A DNA stretch of 64,000 nt from Nocardia sp. XZ_19_385. GTDB taxonomy: Bacteria; Actinomycetota; Actinomycetes; Mycobacteriales; Mycobacteriaceae. The notes under the pieces are model-generated. The model did not search any database. It was not told where the DNA came from and worked only from the letters and a program-made list of their open reading frames with translations. Both the position numbers and the translations under genes were made by a program. Positions 42,245 to 50,985 of the stretch are shown piece after piece. The DNA lies in contig NZ_JACVEE010000004.1 of NCBI RefSeq assembly GCF_015355755.1, forward strand, positions 434,001 through 498,000. The letters run 5' to 3'. Positions within the stretch are counted from its first letter, which is position 1. The number at the start of each line of letters is the position of its first letter.

Positions 42245-43429
42245 ATGACAGCGAGACGGAACCGGCGGGCCGGTGTCGAAGACCTCTGGACCAAGGAAGT
42301 CCGAGACGAAGAAGGTACGGTCCGCCGAGTTCCGTCCAAGCTGCACGGCAAGGGCAAACGCTGGCGCGCCCGCTACGTCGACGACGCCGACGGCGAACAC
42401 ACCAAACGCTTCGCCCGCAAGACCGACGCACAAAAATGGTTGGATGATCAGGTTGCGGCTCTGGTCCAGGGCACCCACGTTGCACCCCGCGACGCAAAGC
42501 GCACGGTGAAGCAATGGTGCGAAGAATGGATCGAGGGCTACGCAATCCATCGCGACACGACGATTCGACAAGCAAAGGTTCACATCGCGCAGATCAACGC
42601 TGAATTCGGCGCCATGCAGTTGTCCGCGGTCCGTCCATCCGCGATCAAGGCATGGACAGCCAAGCTGAAAACCGCTGGGCACGAGCAAAGTTACGTCTAC
42701 GCGCTCCATGGCCGTTTGTCTCAAATCATGGAAGACGCTGTGTTGGACGGCATTCTGGCACGCAATCCATGTTCGAAGCGCACCGCACCGCCCATGGGCA
42801 AGCAAAAAGTGTATTGCGCGACCACCGAACAGGTTTGGGCCCTACACGACGCGATGCCCAAACACCTCCAATCCGCGATCCTTTTGGGCGCATTTGCGGG
42901 CTTGCGGATCTCAGAGGCGGCCGGCCTGCGTGTGACCGATGTTGATTTCATTCGGGGGGTCGTTCATCCGAAACAACAGTGGCCAGCGCGAGACCTGAAG
43001 ACCCCGGGTTCGGATGCACCGGTCCCCATCGCTCGTGAGCTGGCATTGATGTTGTCGGCCGCGGTGCAGTCCTGGCCAGGGAAGAATGTCGTCACCGATG
43101 AATTCGGAAAGCCAGTGCCCCCATGGCAGATCGATCGCGCACTCCGCGCGGTCAGGCCGAAAATAGACGGGTTGCCGGAGGAATTCACATTCCAGGATCT
43201 GCGGCACTACCTGGCGTCCCTGCTCATCGCGAACGGCGCGAACATCAAAGTGGTCCAGGCGCGGATGCGGCACGCGAACGCGAAGACCACCCTGGACACC
43301 TACGGCCACCTGTGGCCGGATACAGACGAGTCCACCCGCAAGGTGATCGCTGATGTGATCACGAAGCGGATGGACTCGCTGCCGTCTACTGCGTACCTAC
43401 TGCGTACCGAACGCCCGAATCAGGCGTAA
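42245..43429 (+). CDS. int: Tyrosine site-specific integrase
   Basis: A 394-aa phage-type integrase. The N-terminal arm-binding region includes KRWRARYVDDADGEHTKRFA. The core-binding domain runs about 85-165. Catalytic residues are Arg in AGLRISEAAGL (near 220), Arg/His in FQDLRHYLAS (near 318-324), His in MRHANAKTTLDTYGH and the nucleophile Tyr in that last motif (near 353). The first position of the HxxRH box is Gln rather than His. It ends 15 bp before the glnA1 stop codon, facing it, and its 3' end contains the right arm-type repeats. It should integrate and, with Xis, excise the element at glnA1. Confidence 0.93.
   Translation: MTARRNRRAGVEDLWTKEVRDEEGTVRRVPSKLHGKGKRWRARYVDDADGEHTKRFARKTDAQKWLDDQVAALVQGTHVAPRDAKRTVKQWCEEWIEGYAIHRDTTIRQAKVHIAQINAEFGAMQLSAVRPSAIKAWTAKLKTAGHEQSYVYALHGRLSQIMEDAVLDGILARNPCSKRTAPPMGKQKVYCATTEQVWALHDAMPKHLQSAILLGAFAGLRISEAAGLRVTDVDFIRGVVHPKQQWPARDLKTPGSDAPVPIARELALMLSAAVQSWPGKNVVTDEFGKPVPPWQIDRALRAVRPKIDGLPEEFTFQDLRHYLASLLIANGANIKVVQARMRHANAKTTLDTYGHLWPDTDESTRKVIADVITKRMDSLPSTAYLLRTERPNQA
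43386..43407. repeat. Putative right integrase arm-type sites
   Basis: Two tandem copies of CTACTGCGTAC lie 41 bp inside the right core, within the 3' end of the integrase gene. They share the octamer CTGCGTAC and the 11-bp period with the pair at 20119-20140. Confidence 0.6.
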
Positions 43430-43444
43430 ACGCGCAGGTCAGGC

Positions 43445-44881
43445 TTACACGTCGTAGTAGAGCTCGAACTCGTACGGGTGCGGACGCAGGTTGATCGGGG
43501 CGATCTCCTGGGTGCGCTTGATGTCGATCCAGGTCTCGATCAGGTCCTCGGTGAACACGCCACCCTCGGTGAGGTAGTCGTGGTCTTCCTCGAGCTTGTC
43601 GATGACCGACGCCAGCGAGGTGGGGGCCTGCGGGATGTTCTTGGCCTCCTCCGGCGGGAGCTCGTAGAGGTCCTTGTCGACCGGAGCCAGCGGCTCGATC
43701 TTCTTCTTGATGCCGTCGATGCCGGCCATCATCATGGCGGCGAAGGCCAGGTACGGGTTGCCCGAGGAGTCCGGCGCGCGGAACTCGATGCGCTTGGCCT
43801 TCGGGTTGGAGCCCGTGATCGGGATACGCACGGCAGCCGAACGGTTGCGCTGCGAGTACACCAGGTTGATGGGGGCCTCGTAGCCCGGCACCAGACGGTG
43901 GTACGAATTGACGGTCGGGTTGGTGAACGCCAGCAGCGACGGGGCGTGGTGCAGGATGCCGCCGATGTAGTGACGCGCCAGATCCGACAGGCCACCGTAG
44001 CCGGCCTCGTCGTGGAACAGCGGCTTGCCGTCCTTCCACAGCGACTGGTGGGCGTGCATGCCCGAGCCGTTGTCGCCGAAGAGCGGCTTCGGCATGAAGG
44101 TGACAGACTTGCCTTCCTGCCACGCGGTGTTCTTCACGATGTACTTGAACAGCTGCAGGTCGTCAGCGGCGCCCAGCAGGGTGTTGAAGCGGTAGTTGAT
44201 CTCGGCCTGACCGGCGGTGCCGACCTCGTGATGGCCGCGCTCCAGCTCGAAGCCCGCGTTCTGCAGGTTGGTCGAGATCTTGTCGCGCAGGTCGACGTAG
44301 TGGTCGTACGGTGCGACGGGGAAGTAGCCACCCTTGTTGCGGACCTTGTAGCCCAGGTTGGGGGAGCCGTCCGGGTTGCGATCGGCACCGGTGTTCCAGG
44401 AGCCCGAGACCGAATCGATCTCGTAGAAGGCGCCGTTCATGGCCGAGTCGTAGCGGATCGAGTCGAAGATGTAGAACTCCGCCTCGGCACCGAAGTAGCA
44501 GGTGTCGGCGATGCCGGTCGACCGCAGGTACTCCTCCGCCTTACGCGCGATGTTGCGCGGGTCGCGGGAGTAGGCCTCGCGGGTCAGCGGGTCGTGCACG
44601 AAGAAGTTCAGGTTCAGCGTCTTGGCGGCGCGGAACGGGTCGATGCGCGCGGTGCTGAAGTCGGGGAGCAGCAGCATGTCCGACTCGTCGATGGACTGGA
44701 AGCCACGGACGGAGGAACCGTCGAACGCGAGCCCTTCCTCGGCGAGGTCGGCGGTGAACGCCTTGGCCGGGATGGAGAAGTGCTGCTGCACACCGGGAAG
44801 ATCGGTGAAGCGGATGTCGACGTATTCGACATCCTCTTCCTTGATGTGCTTGATGACCTCGTCGGCCGTGCTGAACGTCAC
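43445..44881 (-). CDS. glnA1: Glutamine synthetase type I (GlnA1)
   Basis: A 478-aa enzyme that joins ammonia to glutamate using ATP; it forms the cytoplasmic dodecamer. Diagnostic blocks: [17 protein letters not shown] near 53, AEAEFYIFD near 129, [17 protein letters not shown] near 220, [20 protein letters not shown] near 265, and the adenylylation site DLYELPPEE (Tyr 406), the target of GlnE. GTG 44881 follows AAGGAG. The last 18 bases before the stop are the attachment core of the mobile element; the protein end ELYYDV is fully restored, so the gene is intact. A GlnR-type box lies upstream. Its original terminator now sits at the far end of the element. Confidence 0.97.
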   Translation of the reverse strand: MTFSTADEVIKHIKEEDVEYVDIRFTDLPGVQQHFSIPAKAFTADLAEEGLAFDGSSVRGFQSIDESDMLLLPDFSTARIDPFRAAKTLNLNFFVHDPLTREAYSRDPRNIARKAEEYLRSTGIADTCYFGAEAEFYIFDSIRYDSAMNGAFYEIDSVSGSWNTGADRNPDGSPNLGYKVRNKGGYFPVAPYDHYVDLRDKISTNLQNAGFELERGHHEVGTAGQAEINYRFNTLLGAADDLQLFKYIVKNTAWQEGKSVTFMPKPLFGDNGSGMHAHQSLWKDGKPLFHDEAGYGGLSDLARHYIGGILHHAPSLLAFTNPTVNSYHRLVPGYEAPINLVYSQRNRSAAVRIPITGSNPKAKRIEFRAPDSSGNPYLAFAAMMMAGIDGIKKKIEPLAPVDKDLYELPPEEAKNIPQAPTSLASVIDKLEEDHDYLTEGGVFTEDLIETWIDIKRTQEIAPINLRPHPYEFELYYDV

Positions 44882-44956
44882 TTGTTCTCCTTACGGATCG
44901 GTTCCCAGCCTGTGTCGATTGCATGGGTTCGTCGCGCCAGACGCTATGGATGCGAA

Positions 44957-44994
44957 GTTTCCCGGCAGTCAAGGCTGTGTTTCGCCAGTGTTAC
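44957..44994 (-). promoter_or_regulatory. GlnR-type box upstream of glnA1
   Basis: Read on the minus strand: GTAAC-n6-GAAAC-n6-TTGAC-n6-GAAAC. This matches the paired a/b-site GlnR consensus of Actinobacteria, with 11-bp steps throughout. It ends about 75 bp before the glnA1 start. It predicts nitrogen-responsive control. Confidence 0.8.
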
Positions 44995-45110
44995 ACGTGC
45001 GGCTGAACGGGTGAGGATCGCCACCCGGGCTAGACCAGCAGGACAATTCTCCCATCTGCCCTGTTGGCTCCGGCGTCGGAGGGGGCTCGACGGCCCCTTA
45101 TTGTGGGGGC

Positions 45111-45641
45111 ATGGCACGCATGACCGGCTCTTGGCTGTCCGGACCGACCCCCGAGCCGGGCGACCCGGCTACTCCGGAGTATCCGGGAGAGCATCTGGGT
45201 CTGCCGAAGGAGGGCGTCGGGTCGCTGGTGGGGATGGGGCGGCGAATCGCGGCGCTGTTCGTGGACTGGATCCTGTCGATCGGTATCGCCGCGGTGCTCC
45301 TGCGGCCGAACGGCGCGCAGCTCGTGTCGGAGATGAACATTCCGGCCGGGAAGACGCCGCCGTCGGAGCTGGAAGCGGTGATGAACGCGCTGAGCACCCC
45401 GACCTGGGGCGTGTGGTTCGTGGTCGGGGTGCTCGCGGTGACGCTGTTCGGGTTCACGCCGGGGCAGTACTTCTTGAAGATCCGGGTGATTCGCGTGGAT
45501 GCGCCGGTGGCGGTCGGGTTCCTGCGGGCGCTGTTCCGGCAGGTGCTGCTGGTGTTCGTGGTGCCCGCGCTGTTCACCGACGGGGATGGTCGCGGCATGC
45601 ACGACCGCGCGACAGGCACGGGGTTGGCGCGAGCTCGTTGA
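45111..45641 (+). CDS. RDD-family membrane protein
   Basis: A 176-aa protein with MGRRIAALFVDWILSIGIAA near residue 42, containing the R...D of the RDD motif, a second helix near 102-118 and a third near 138-152 (FLRALFRQVLLVFVVPALF), then DGDGRGMHDRATGT. Homologues sit next to glnA1 in mycobacteria (Rv2219A position). Function is unknown; some RDD proteins act in transport. It is divergent from glnA1. Confidence 0.85.
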   Translation: MARMTGSWLSGPTPEPGDPATPEYPGEHLGLPKEGVGSLVGMGRRIAALFVDWILSIGIAAVLLRPNGAQLVSEMNIPAGKTPPSELEAVMNALSTPTWGVWFVVGVLAVTLFGFTPGQYFLKIRVIRVDAPVAVGFLRALFRQVLLVFVVPALFTDGDGRGMHDRATGTGLARAR

Positions 45642-45721
45642 TGTATGCAGACCGTGCAAAATTCGGCCTGCACGGTTGATTTCGGCCACTTTCGGCTGAA
45701 TTCTGCACGATTCGCATACAT
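45641..45721. terminator. Long imperfect palindrome between convergent genes
   Basis: Outer arms ATGTATGC (45641) and GCATACAT (45714), inner arms CGTGCAAAATTCGGCC (45653) and GGCTGAATTCTGCACG (45694, two mismatches). An alternative small hairpin CGTGCA...TGCACG spans 45653-45674. It begins at the RDD stop codon and lies 28 bp before the end of the convergent hydrolase gene. Confidence 0.55.
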
Positions 45722-45749
45722 GAAGACCGCTATCGGACGCGCGCCTTGC

Positions 45750-46616
45750 TCAGCGCAGCACGCGGCTGAGGAAGTCTCGGATGAGCTCCGCGATTTCGGG
45801 GCCGTGCGTCTCCAGCGCGAAGTGGCCGGCGTCCAGTAGGTGCAGTTCCGCGTCGGGCAGATCGCGCAGGTAGGCCCGAGCCCCGTCGGCACCGAAGATC
45901 TCGTCGTGCTCGCCCCAGGCGATCAGCAGCGGCGGGCGGTGCTCGGCGAAGTACTTCTGGAAGACGGGGTAGCCATCGAGGTTGAATTGGTAGTCCCAGA
46001 ACAGCTGTAGCTGAATCTCTTTGTTGCCCGGCTGATCCAGGTAAGCCTGGTCCAGGGTCCACGTGTCCGGACTGATGAGTGCGAGCCGGTCCTCCGGGGC
46101 GCCGTGCCGGTACTGCCAGATGGTGGCCTCGAGGTCGAGCAGCTTACGAACTTCGGCCTCGTTCGCCGCGCGGTCCTTGGCGTGCGCGAACAAGAGGTCC
46201 CAGAACGGGGTGAAGCCCTCGAGGTAGGCATTGCCGCTCTGGGTGATGATCGCGGTGACCTTCTCCGGGTTCTCGCTCGCGATGCGCAGGCCGATGGGTG
46301 CGCCGTAGTCCTGAATGTAGAGGGCGAACTTCTCGATGCCGAGGGTGTCGAGGAGTTCGGCGGTGATCTCGGTGAGTTTGTCGAAGCTGTACTCGAATTC
46401 GCTGACCGGCGGCATTTCCGACTGCCCGAAGCCGAGATGGTCCGGCGCGATCAGGTGGTAGCTGTCGCTCAGGTCGCGCAGCAGGTTGCGGAACATCGCG
46501 GAGCTGCTCGGAAAGCCGTGCAACAGAACGATGGTCGGGTTCGCCGGGTCGCCCGCCTCGCGGTAGAAGACGGTGTGGCCCTGGATCTGGACGGTGTGAT
46601 GCTGCACGGCGGTCAT
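45750..46616 (-). CDS. Alpha/beta hydrolase (haloalkane dehalogenase / epoxide hydrolase type)
   Basis: A 288-aa protein with HGFPSSSAMF (oxyanion), the nucleophile in IQDYGAPIG (Asp, near 107), WGEHDEIFGADGA for the acid and DAGHFALETHG for the His. An Asp nucleophile in the D-Y/W-G elbow is typical of dehalogenases and epoxide hydrolases rather than esterases. ATG 46616 was chosen because AAGGAG is 8 nt upstream; a GTG three codons earlier would sit on that site. The substrate is unknown. Confidence 0.8.
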   Translation of the reverse strand: MTAVQHHTVQIQGHTVFYREAGDPANPTIVLLHGFPSSSAMFRNLLRDLSDSYHLIAPDHLGFGQSEMPPVSEFEYSFDKLTEITAELLDTLGIEKFALYIQDYGAPIGLRIASENPEKVTAIITQSGNAYLEGFTPFWDLLFAHAKDRAANEAEVRKLLDLEATIWQYRHGAPEDRLALISPDTWTLDQAYLDQPGNKEIQLQLFWDYQFNLDGYPVFQKYFAEHRPPLLIAWGEHDEIFGADGARAYLRDLPDAELHLLDAGHFALETHGPEIAELIRDFLSRVLR

Positions 46617-46774
46617 AGTCTCCACTCCTTGGTCGAGCGATCGAATAACCGCTCATGCAGTGTTTAAAGGTTAGAAACTGGCGTTGTGTTCCCGAGTGGC
46701 GGAAACATTTTCACTGCCTGTCAGCGCGACGGCTCGGAGCTGGCGAAATGTGCTGCGGCTATGGCAGATACGCA

Positions 46775-46809
46775 AAGGCCCGCGTCCCAATCAATGGGAC
46801 GCGGGCCTT
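46775..46809. terminator. Strong terminator after the DUF4191 gene
   Basis: A perfect 15-bp stem (AAGGCCCGCGTCCCA at 46775 and its complement at 46795) with a 5-nt loop lies 13 bp beyond the stop of the minus-strand gene. It ends in CTT/AAG sequence rather than a T-run. Confidence 0.9.
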
Positions 46810-46822
46810 CGTCAGAACAGGA

Positions 46823-47566
46823 TCAGCGGCGACGGATAGTGCGCTGCACGCCTTTCATCTTGGCGCCGGCGGGCATCGGGCCCTTCGGCAGCGCCGGACC
46901 GGTACGCGCGCTGAGCGCGGCCAACCGGCCCTCGATGTTGTCCATCCGCTTCGTGTCGATATTGCGGGGCAGCTTGGTGAGCCAGCGCTGCAGATCCTTC
47001 AGCGCGATCTGACCCTCGTCGTTGCCGATGGTGACGTCATAGATCGGGGTATCGCCGATGAGGCGGGCGGTGCGCTTCTTCTCCTGCGCGATCAGGCTCT
47101 TCAACCGCTGCGGGTTGCCCTCACCGACCAGGATGACGCCCGGCAGGCCGATCACCCGATGCACCGCGTCCAGCTGAGTCGTGGCGGCGATACCTTGCTT
47201 GACCCGCCACTTGCCCTGCAGGTTGTCCAGCACCCAGGCGCCCGCGCCGGCCTGGCCCTCGGCCTTGGCGAACACGTTCTTCTGCACCCGGCGGCCGAAG
47301 ATGATGAACGCGGCCAGCACGCCGAGCAGAATGCCCAGCGGCAGCAGGAACCACTGCAGGCCCGTGAGCAGGCCGATCACCAGGGCGATCGCGGTCAGGC
47401 CGAGCAGCGCGCCGATCATCAGCGGCAGCAGCCACTTGTCTTCCTTGCGCTGCATCTGGAACGCCTGCCACAGCTGCTGGCGACGCTCTTTCGAGGCCTG
47501 CTTGCGGGCCGCTTTCGCCGCGGCCTTCGCTTCCTTCGACGGCGTGCCGCCCTTACCTGGTGCCAT
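46823..47566 (-). CDS. DUF4191 membrane protein (Rv2219-like)
   Basis: A 247-aa protein. A basic Lys/Ala-rich start (APGKGGTPSKEAKAAAKAAR) is followed by two close membrane helices (near 50-68 and 71-92) and a soluble C-terminal domain with VIGLPGVILVGEGNPQR near 146. It matches the DUF4191 family encoded beside lipA/glnA1 in mycobacteria. Function is unknown. ATG 47566 is preceded by a purine-rich stretch. Confidence 0.88.
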   Translation of the reverse strand: MAPGKGGTPSKEAKAAAKAARKQASKERRQQLWQAFQMQRKEDKWLLPLMIGALLGLTAIALVIGLLTGLQWFLLPLGILLGVLAAFIIFGRRVQKNVFAKAEGQAGAGAWVLDNLQGKWRVKQGIAATTQLDAVHRVIGLPGVILVGEGNPQRLKSLIAQEKKRTARLIGDTPIYDVTIGNDEGQIALKDLQRWLTKLPRNIDTKRMDNIEGRLAALSARTGPALPKGPMPAGAKMKGVQRTIRRR

Positions 47567-47622
47567 GCGTCTCAGGATAGTGGCTGAGTAACTGCGACTG
47601 GGCAGCGGATCAGATCCGTGTC

Positions 47623-49824
47623 TCAGTCCTTCGCCCCGGCCCGGACGGTGGCCGCGAGCTGGGCGGGCATCGGTTCGTGCCGGGTGTAGGTGCGGCTGAA
47701 GTCGCCGGTGCCGTGCGAGACCGAGCGCAGGTCGATGGCGTAGCGGCTCAGTTCCAGTTCCGGGACCTCGGCGTGGATGCGGGTGCGGCCGATGCCGTGC
47801 GGTTCGGTGCCGAGGACGCGGCCGCGGCGGCTGGACAGATCGGACAGCACCGGGCCGACGTAGTCGTCGGTGACCACGACCCAGACATCGGCGATCGGTT
47901 CCAGCAGATCGATGCCCGCGGTGCTCGCGGCTTCGCGGAGGGCGAGCGCGCCGGCGGTCTGGAACGCGGCGTCGGAGGAGTCGACGGAGTGCGCCTTCCC
48001 GTCGAAGAGCGTGACCCGGATGTCGACCAGGGGATAGCCGGCCGCCACGCCTTTCAACGATTGGGCGCGAACGCCTTTCTCCACGGAGGGGATGAACTGC
48101 CGGGGCACCACACCGCCCACCACCTTGTCGACGAACTCGATTCCGGAACCGCCGGGCAGCGGTTCCACCTCGATCTCGCAGACCGCGTACTGGCCGTGAC
48201 CGCCGGACTGCTTCACATGCCGGCCGCGCGCTTTCGCCTTGCCCGCGAAGGTTTCTCGCAGGGCGACCTTGTGATCGATCACGTCGACTTGCACGCCGAA
48301 TCGGGTGCGCAGCCGTTCCAGAGCGACGTCGCGGTGGGCTTCGCCCAGGCACCACAACACCAGCTGATGGGTTTGGGCGTTGTGCTCGACCCGGACGGCG
48401 GGATCCTCGGCGGCCAATCTGCTGAGGCCCTGGGAGAGTTTGTCTTCGTCGGCTTTGCTGTGGGCGCGAACCGCGATGGGCAGCAACGGGTCCGGCATCG
48501 GCCACGGATCGATGATCAGGGGAGTGTCGGTGCCGGAGAGTGTGTCGCCGGTTTCCGCGTGACTCAGTTTGGTGACGTAGGCGATGTCGCCCGCGATGAC
48601 TTGCCCTTGCGGGCGTTGCTGTTTGCCGAACGGAGCGGTCACGCCGCCGACTCGTTCGTCGGCGTCGTGGTCGGGGCGGCCGCGTTCGGCCAGTCCGTGT
48701 CCGCAGACGTGCACGGTGTCGTCCGCGCGCAGGGTTCCGGAGAAGACCCGCACCAGCGAGACCCGTCCGACGTACGGGTCGGAGGCGGTCCGGATGACTT
48801 CGGCGGCGAGCGTGGCCTCCGGATCACAGGGCAGCGGACGGGTTTTCGCGCCCGTTCCCAGCGCTGCCGCGGAGACGACGTGCTCGGCGGGGGTCGGGAA
48901 GCCTCCGGTGATCAAGTCCAGCAGCTCCACCGTGCCCAGCCCTTGCCGGGCGCCCTCGGGCGCGGGTGCGCCGAACAGCACCGGGTGGAAACTGCCGCGC
49001 GCCACGGCACGCTCCAAATCGATTACCAGGGTGGACAGTTCGATGTCCTCGCCGCCGAGGTAGCGGTCCATCAGCGATTCGTCTTCGCTTTCGGCGATGA
49101 TGCCCTCGATCAGGCGGTTCCTGGCTTCCTCCAGCAATTCCCGCTGCTCCGTGGACGGTTCGTTCTTCACGCCCGCGCCGGAAGAATAGTCGACGACGCA
49201 GTTCGGCAGCAGTTCGATCAGCCCCGTCACCGGGCGGTGACCGTCCGGACTCTTCGGGCCGTACACCGGAAGATGCAGCGGCAGAATGTTTTCCGAGGAC
49301 CCCGCACCCAGCACCGCCTGACAGGTCTCCACCATCTCGTCGAAATCTCCACGCGCGGTGTCCAAATGGGTGATGACGATGGCCCGCGGCATCCCGACCG
49401 CAGCGCACTCCTCCCACAACGCGCGCGTCGTACCGCTGACCCCCTCCGGACCCTCCGCCGCCGACAAAACAAACAGGGCGGCATCCGCCGCCCTGAGTCC
49501 CGCCCGGAGTTCGCCGACGAAGTCCGCGTAACCCGGTGTGTCCACCAGGTTGACCTTCATGTTTTCCCAGGCCATCGGCACCACCGACAACTGCACCGAT
49601 CGATGCTGCCGATGCTCGATCTCGTCGTAGTCCGACAGCGACGTCCCGTCCTCCACCCGCCCCGCCCGGTTGACCGCCCCCGCGGTCAGCGCCATCGCCT
49701 CCACCAACGTCGTCTTCCCCGAACCGCTGTGCCCGACCAGCACCACATTCCGGATCCGTTCCGGCCGGTCCACACTGAATACTCTGCCGTTGCCCCCCGT
49801 AGAGCCACCCGTCTTGTCCGCCAT
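47623..49824 (-). CDS. fusA2: Elongation factor G-like protein EF-G2
   Basis: A 733-aa translational GTPase paralogue like mycobacterial FusA2. G1 is VGHSGSGKTTL, G2/G3 lie around DEIEHRQHRS and DTPGYADF, and the G4 position reads ITHLD instead of the usual NKxD. Domains II to V are present (KQSGGHGQYAVCEIEVEP for domain IV). It lacks the canonical GHVDHGKT and is not linked to rpsL/rpsG/tuf, so it is not the housekeeping EF-G. ATG 49824 has AAGGA nine bases upstream; a GTG at 49848 is less well spaced. Its precise role is unknown; related proteins bind the ribosome without normal translocation activity. Confidence 0.88.
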   Translation of the reverse strand: MADKTGGSTGGNGRVFSVDRPERIRNVVLVGHSGSGKTTLVEAMALTAGAVNRAGRVEDGTSLSDYDEIEHRQHRSVQLSVVPMAWENMKVNLVDTPGYADFVGELRAGLRAADAALFVLSAAEGPEGVSGTTRALWEECAAVGMPRAIVITHLDTARGDFDEMVETCQAVLGAGSSENILPLHLPVYGPKSPDGHRPVTGLIELLPNCVVDYSSGAGVKNEPSTEQRELLEEARNRLIEGIIAESEDESLMDRYLGGEDIELSTLVIDLERAVARGSFHPVLFGAPAPEGARQGLGTVELLDLITGGFPTPAEHVVSAAALGTGAKTRPLPCDPEATLAAEVIRTASDPYVGRVSLVRVFSGTLRADDTVHVCGHGLAERGRPDHDADERVGGVTAPFGKQQRPQGQVIAGDIAYVTKLSHAETGDTLSGTDTPLIIDPWPMPDPLLPIAVRAHSKADEDKLSQGLSRLAAEDPAVRVEHNAQTHQLVLWCLGEAHRDVALERLRTRFGVQVDVIDHKVALRETFAGKAKARGRHVKQSGGHGQYAVCEIEVEPLPGGSGIEFVDKVVGGVVPRQFIPSVEKGVRAQSLKGVAAGYPLVDIRVTLFDGKAHSVDSSDAAFQTAGALALREAASTAGIDLLEPIADVWVVVTDDYVGPVLSDLSSRRGRVLGTEPHGIGRTRIHAEVPELELSRYAIDLRSVSHGTGDFSRTYTRHEPMPAQLAATVRAGAKD

Positions 49825-49908
49825 GGTCTTGATTCCTTGCGTCGACACGTTCCTTCGAGCTTCCCACCGTGACCTGGGTCACGTCCACGGTTCGTCGGAA
49901 ACGAGACG

Positions 49909-50985
49909 TCAGACGATGCGGACCTCGGGGTCGCCGGCGGTGTCCAGGATCGGCGCCGGGACGCCGCGCAGGTGGTGATCCAGGAAAGCGCCCACATACT
50001 TGCGGGTCAGTTCGATCCCGCGAGTGCCGTTCAACGTATTGCCCGGCAGCTCGATGCCCAGGTAGTCGGCGATCGGGCCGTAGTCGGTGAACGATCCGTG
50101 CGTGGAACCGTCGACAATCAACCAGCGTTTCCAGCCGTTGAACGCGTCGTAGACCCCAGCCCACTTCGGGCCGTACTCCCCGGTCGGTGCGTGGTGCGGC
50201 GCGCCCATCATCAGGAACGGCAGGCCGACCGCCCGGCCGTAGGGCAGTGCGGGGAAGCCGCCGTCCAGGTTGAACCCCGCGCGGATGCGGGCGTCCTCCG
50301 CGAGTGCGTACGGCGCGGCGAAACCGCCCGCGGAGTGGCCGCCTATGGCGATGCGGGTCCGGTCCACGGGCAGGCGAGGGATCAGCTGATCCAGCACGAA
50401 GGACGCATCCTGCGCGCGGTTCACGGAAAACTTCTCGGCGTCCGGACGTCCTTGGCAGGCAACGCATTCGGTGATGCGTCCGTCCGGGAAGGTGATCGCC
50501 GCGGCCTCGTAGGTGTGATCGATGCCCAGGACGAGATAGCCGCGGCTGGCCAGGTCCTCGGCCAGCGTGGTGAGGGAGAAGCGAGGCATGCCGAAGCCGG
50601 GGGAGAGCACGACGGTGGGCAGCGGGATGCCCAGCTGGGGTGCGTCGACGTATGCATGGGTCGCCACCTCGCTCAGCGCCTCGGGCACGAGGCCGTCGAC
50701 CTTCTGCGAGGCGAGGATCAGGGCGGACTCTTGCGGGGTCGCATATGGATCCCGCTTGCCGACCGGTGCGAGGGCGGGGTACCAGGCGGAAACCATCAGC
50801 TCGCGGTTGCGTTCGGGGACCCAGATGTCTGGGCGGCCGTCGATCAGGTGGAACTCCTGGACGCCGACGGCGAACGGGCCGGTGGGGGCGGGAAGCGGCT
50901 GCCGGGGGGTGGCGGAAGCCGGGCCGGCGGCGGCGAGTGCGGCGATGAGAATCGCTGCGGCAGCGAGGAATCGGAGGAGTCGCAT
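49909..50985 (-). CDS. Secreted alpha/beta hydrolase (PAF-acetylhydrolase-like)
   Basis: A 358-aa exported protein. ATG 50985 gives the signal peptide RLLRFLAAAAILIAALAAAG cut near ASA-TPR. VVLSPGFGMPRFS is the oxyanion region, GGHSAGGFAA the nucleophile elbow (near 215), and GSTHGSFTDYG probably carries the His. It resembles the platelet-activating-factor acetylhydrolase family of lipases. It is probably a cell-wall or extracellular esterase; the substrate is not known. The EF-G2 gene follows on the same strand. Confidence 0.8.
   Translation of the reverse strand: MRLLRFLAAAAILIAALAAAGPASATPRQPLPAPTGPFAVGVQEFHLIDGRPDIWVPERNRELMVSAWYPALAPVGKRDPYATPQESALILASQKVDGLVPEALSEVATHAYVDAPQLGIPLPTVVLSPGFGMPRFSLTTLAEDLASRGYLVLGIDHTYEAAAITFPDGRITECVACQGRPDAEKFSVNRAQDASFVLDQLIPRLPVDRTRIAIGGHSAGGFAAPYALAEDARIRAGFNLDGGFPALPYGRAVGLPFLMMGAPHHAPTGEYGPKWAGVYDAFNGWKRWLIVDGSTHGSFTDYGPIADYLGIELPGNTLNGTRGIELTRKYVGAFLDHHLRGVPAPILDTAGDPEVRIV

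Larger units (their letters stand above)
19995..43466 (+). mobile_element. Integrative and conjugative element inserted in the 3' end of glnA1
   Basis: The element is bounded by an 18-bp direct repeat (core ACGTCGTAGTAGAGCTCG) at 19995-20012 and 43449-43466. The right copy is the last codons of glnA1; the left copy is a stranded duplicate still encoding ELYYDV and a stop. A tyrosine integrase and excisionase lie at the right end. Tandem CTGCGTAC arm-type repeats lie inside both ends. The interior has a conjugative ATPase, small membrane proteins, a primase-like protein, an XRE/HAD control pair and a gene-free iteron region. Cargo at 20.4-24.4 kb has visibly lower GC. I see no obvious RepSA/RepAM initiator and no plasmid-type relaxase. 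Function as an AICE is inferred. Confidence 0.9.
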
